DNA of 64,000 bases from Saururus chinensis. Its lineage: Eukaryota; Streptophyta; Magnoliopsida; Piperales; Saururaceae. Under the pieces are notes generated by a model that did not search any database, was not told the DNA's origin, and worked only from the letters and a program-made list of their open reading frames with translations. This document shows, piece by piece, positions 63,471 to 64,000 of this stretch. The position numbers were made by a program, and so were the translations under genes. The stretch covers positions 34,713,753 to 34,777,752 of the forward strand of contig CP141149.1 of the NCBI GenBank assembly GCA_035235625.1, given 5' to 3'. Numbering within the stretch: position 1 is the first letter of the stretch; each line of letters starts with the position of its first letter.

Positions 63471-64000
63471 TGTCACGACTTGAGCCTTGAGAAGGGTCCA
63501 CAGACCGCCAACGCCATCGGAGTGCACCTGAGCTCAAGCTGTGACAATACAATAACATATGCTACAAGGGATAAAGAATTTAAATCTGAAACATAAATAA
63601 CTTTCATTGAATCAAATCAAAGGAGTTTCACCCAAAGGTGTTCATCTGCAACTACAAAGTAAATACTTGACCTACTCATAAGCATTAAAATCAAACTACT
63701 CCTAAGTTCTATGCTCAACCCCGTGAACGGAAACTCTACTCTTCCTTGACGTTCCTACGCATCCAAATCTGCAAACAAACCTGCGCGCAAAAATACGCCC
63801 GGTGGAATGGACATTCCACTCGTGAGCCAAAGCTCTGTGATAATACCTCAAACATAACATGTCTTATAATTTAGCAATCACCATTCATACAATGCCAAAG
63901 ATCTAGATTCAAATTCAGCATAGTATACCTATACCTAACCATCACATATGCAACATCATTTTAATTTAACATCCACATAATTATTCATTGTAACATAAGA
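63471..64000 (-). mobile_element. LTR-like element running off the window
   Basis: Homology with the tandem unit stops at 63470 and the new sequence begins TGTCACGACTTGAGCC. A near-inverse GAGCTCAAGCTGTGACA lies at 63530-63546. TGTCACGAC-type ends are common in plant gypsy LTRs; the orientation is probably minus, judged from CACGAGTGGAATGTCC on that strand. The other end lies beyond the window, so family and size are unknown. Confidence 0.5.

Overview
The window is nuclear DNA from a flowering plant. It has spliced genes with GT-AG introns, families shared with Arabidopsis (an RLCK-VII kinase, plastid DnaJ DJA4, a CUE-domain protein, an At5g61370-type PPR protein), Stowaway and hAT miniature elements, Ty3/gypsy LTR elements and Mutator-like elements. 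The species cannot be read from the sequence. A eudicot or magnoliid fits the families better than a grass, but this is inference.

Layout. 1-5 kb is intergenic with microsatellites and one doubtful exon. 5.0-6.1 kb holds Stowaway MITEs. 6.4-7.1 kb (minus) is a U11/U12 snRNP 25 kDa-like gene whose third exon carries an in-frame stop. 7.9-8.1 kb is a palindromic MITE and 9.3-10.5 kb a non-autonomous hAT element. 11.06-15.49 kb (minus) is a six-exon receptor-like cytoplasmic kinase. 15.5-20.4 kb is intergenic with two more small elements. 20.4-32.8 kb (minus) is an eleven-exon plastid DnaJ (DJA4 type). Its intron 7 contains an antisense 5.5-kb Ty3/gypsy chromovirus fossil and a Stowaway MITE.

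33.1-45.4 kb is the most unusual region: what appears to be one gene-capturing Mutator-like element inside another. The outer element has degenerate AT-rich terminal repeats and holds a DGAT3 fragment and a zeatin-O-glucosyltransferase-like UGT fragment. The UGT is split by an inner element of 10,397 bp (34202-44598) flanked by a perfect 9-bp duplication, TGTCCAATG. The inner element has 2.4-kb inverted arms. Each arm carries exon 1 of mitochondrial ATP synthase beta and internal exons of a kinesin-7 gene. The loop holds the remaining kinesin exons (plus strand) and the 3' exons of ATP synthase beta (minus strand). All the captured pieces keep introns, so the copies came from DNA.

45.4-47.7 kb is low-complexity intergenic DNA. 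47.9-50.1 kb (plus) is a five-exon CUE-domain protein, and 52.2-53.7 kb (minus) an intact single-exon PPR gene. From 53.5 kb to 63.5 kb a unit of about 2.35 kb is repeated in tandem. It contains the PPR 5' end, the upstream region and a divergent first exon that resembles a plastid-protein exon. Copy 1 is interrupted by a hAT MITE that is itself interrupted by a 3.5-kb solo-LTR-like sequence. Copy 2 is interrupted by a 0.86-kb solo LTR. Copy 3 is cut by another LTR-like element that runs off the window.

The four apparently working genes (kinase, DnaJ, CUE, PPR) are independent housekeeping or signalling genes with no operon-like relation. The interest lies in the transposons, the gene capture and the duplications around them.
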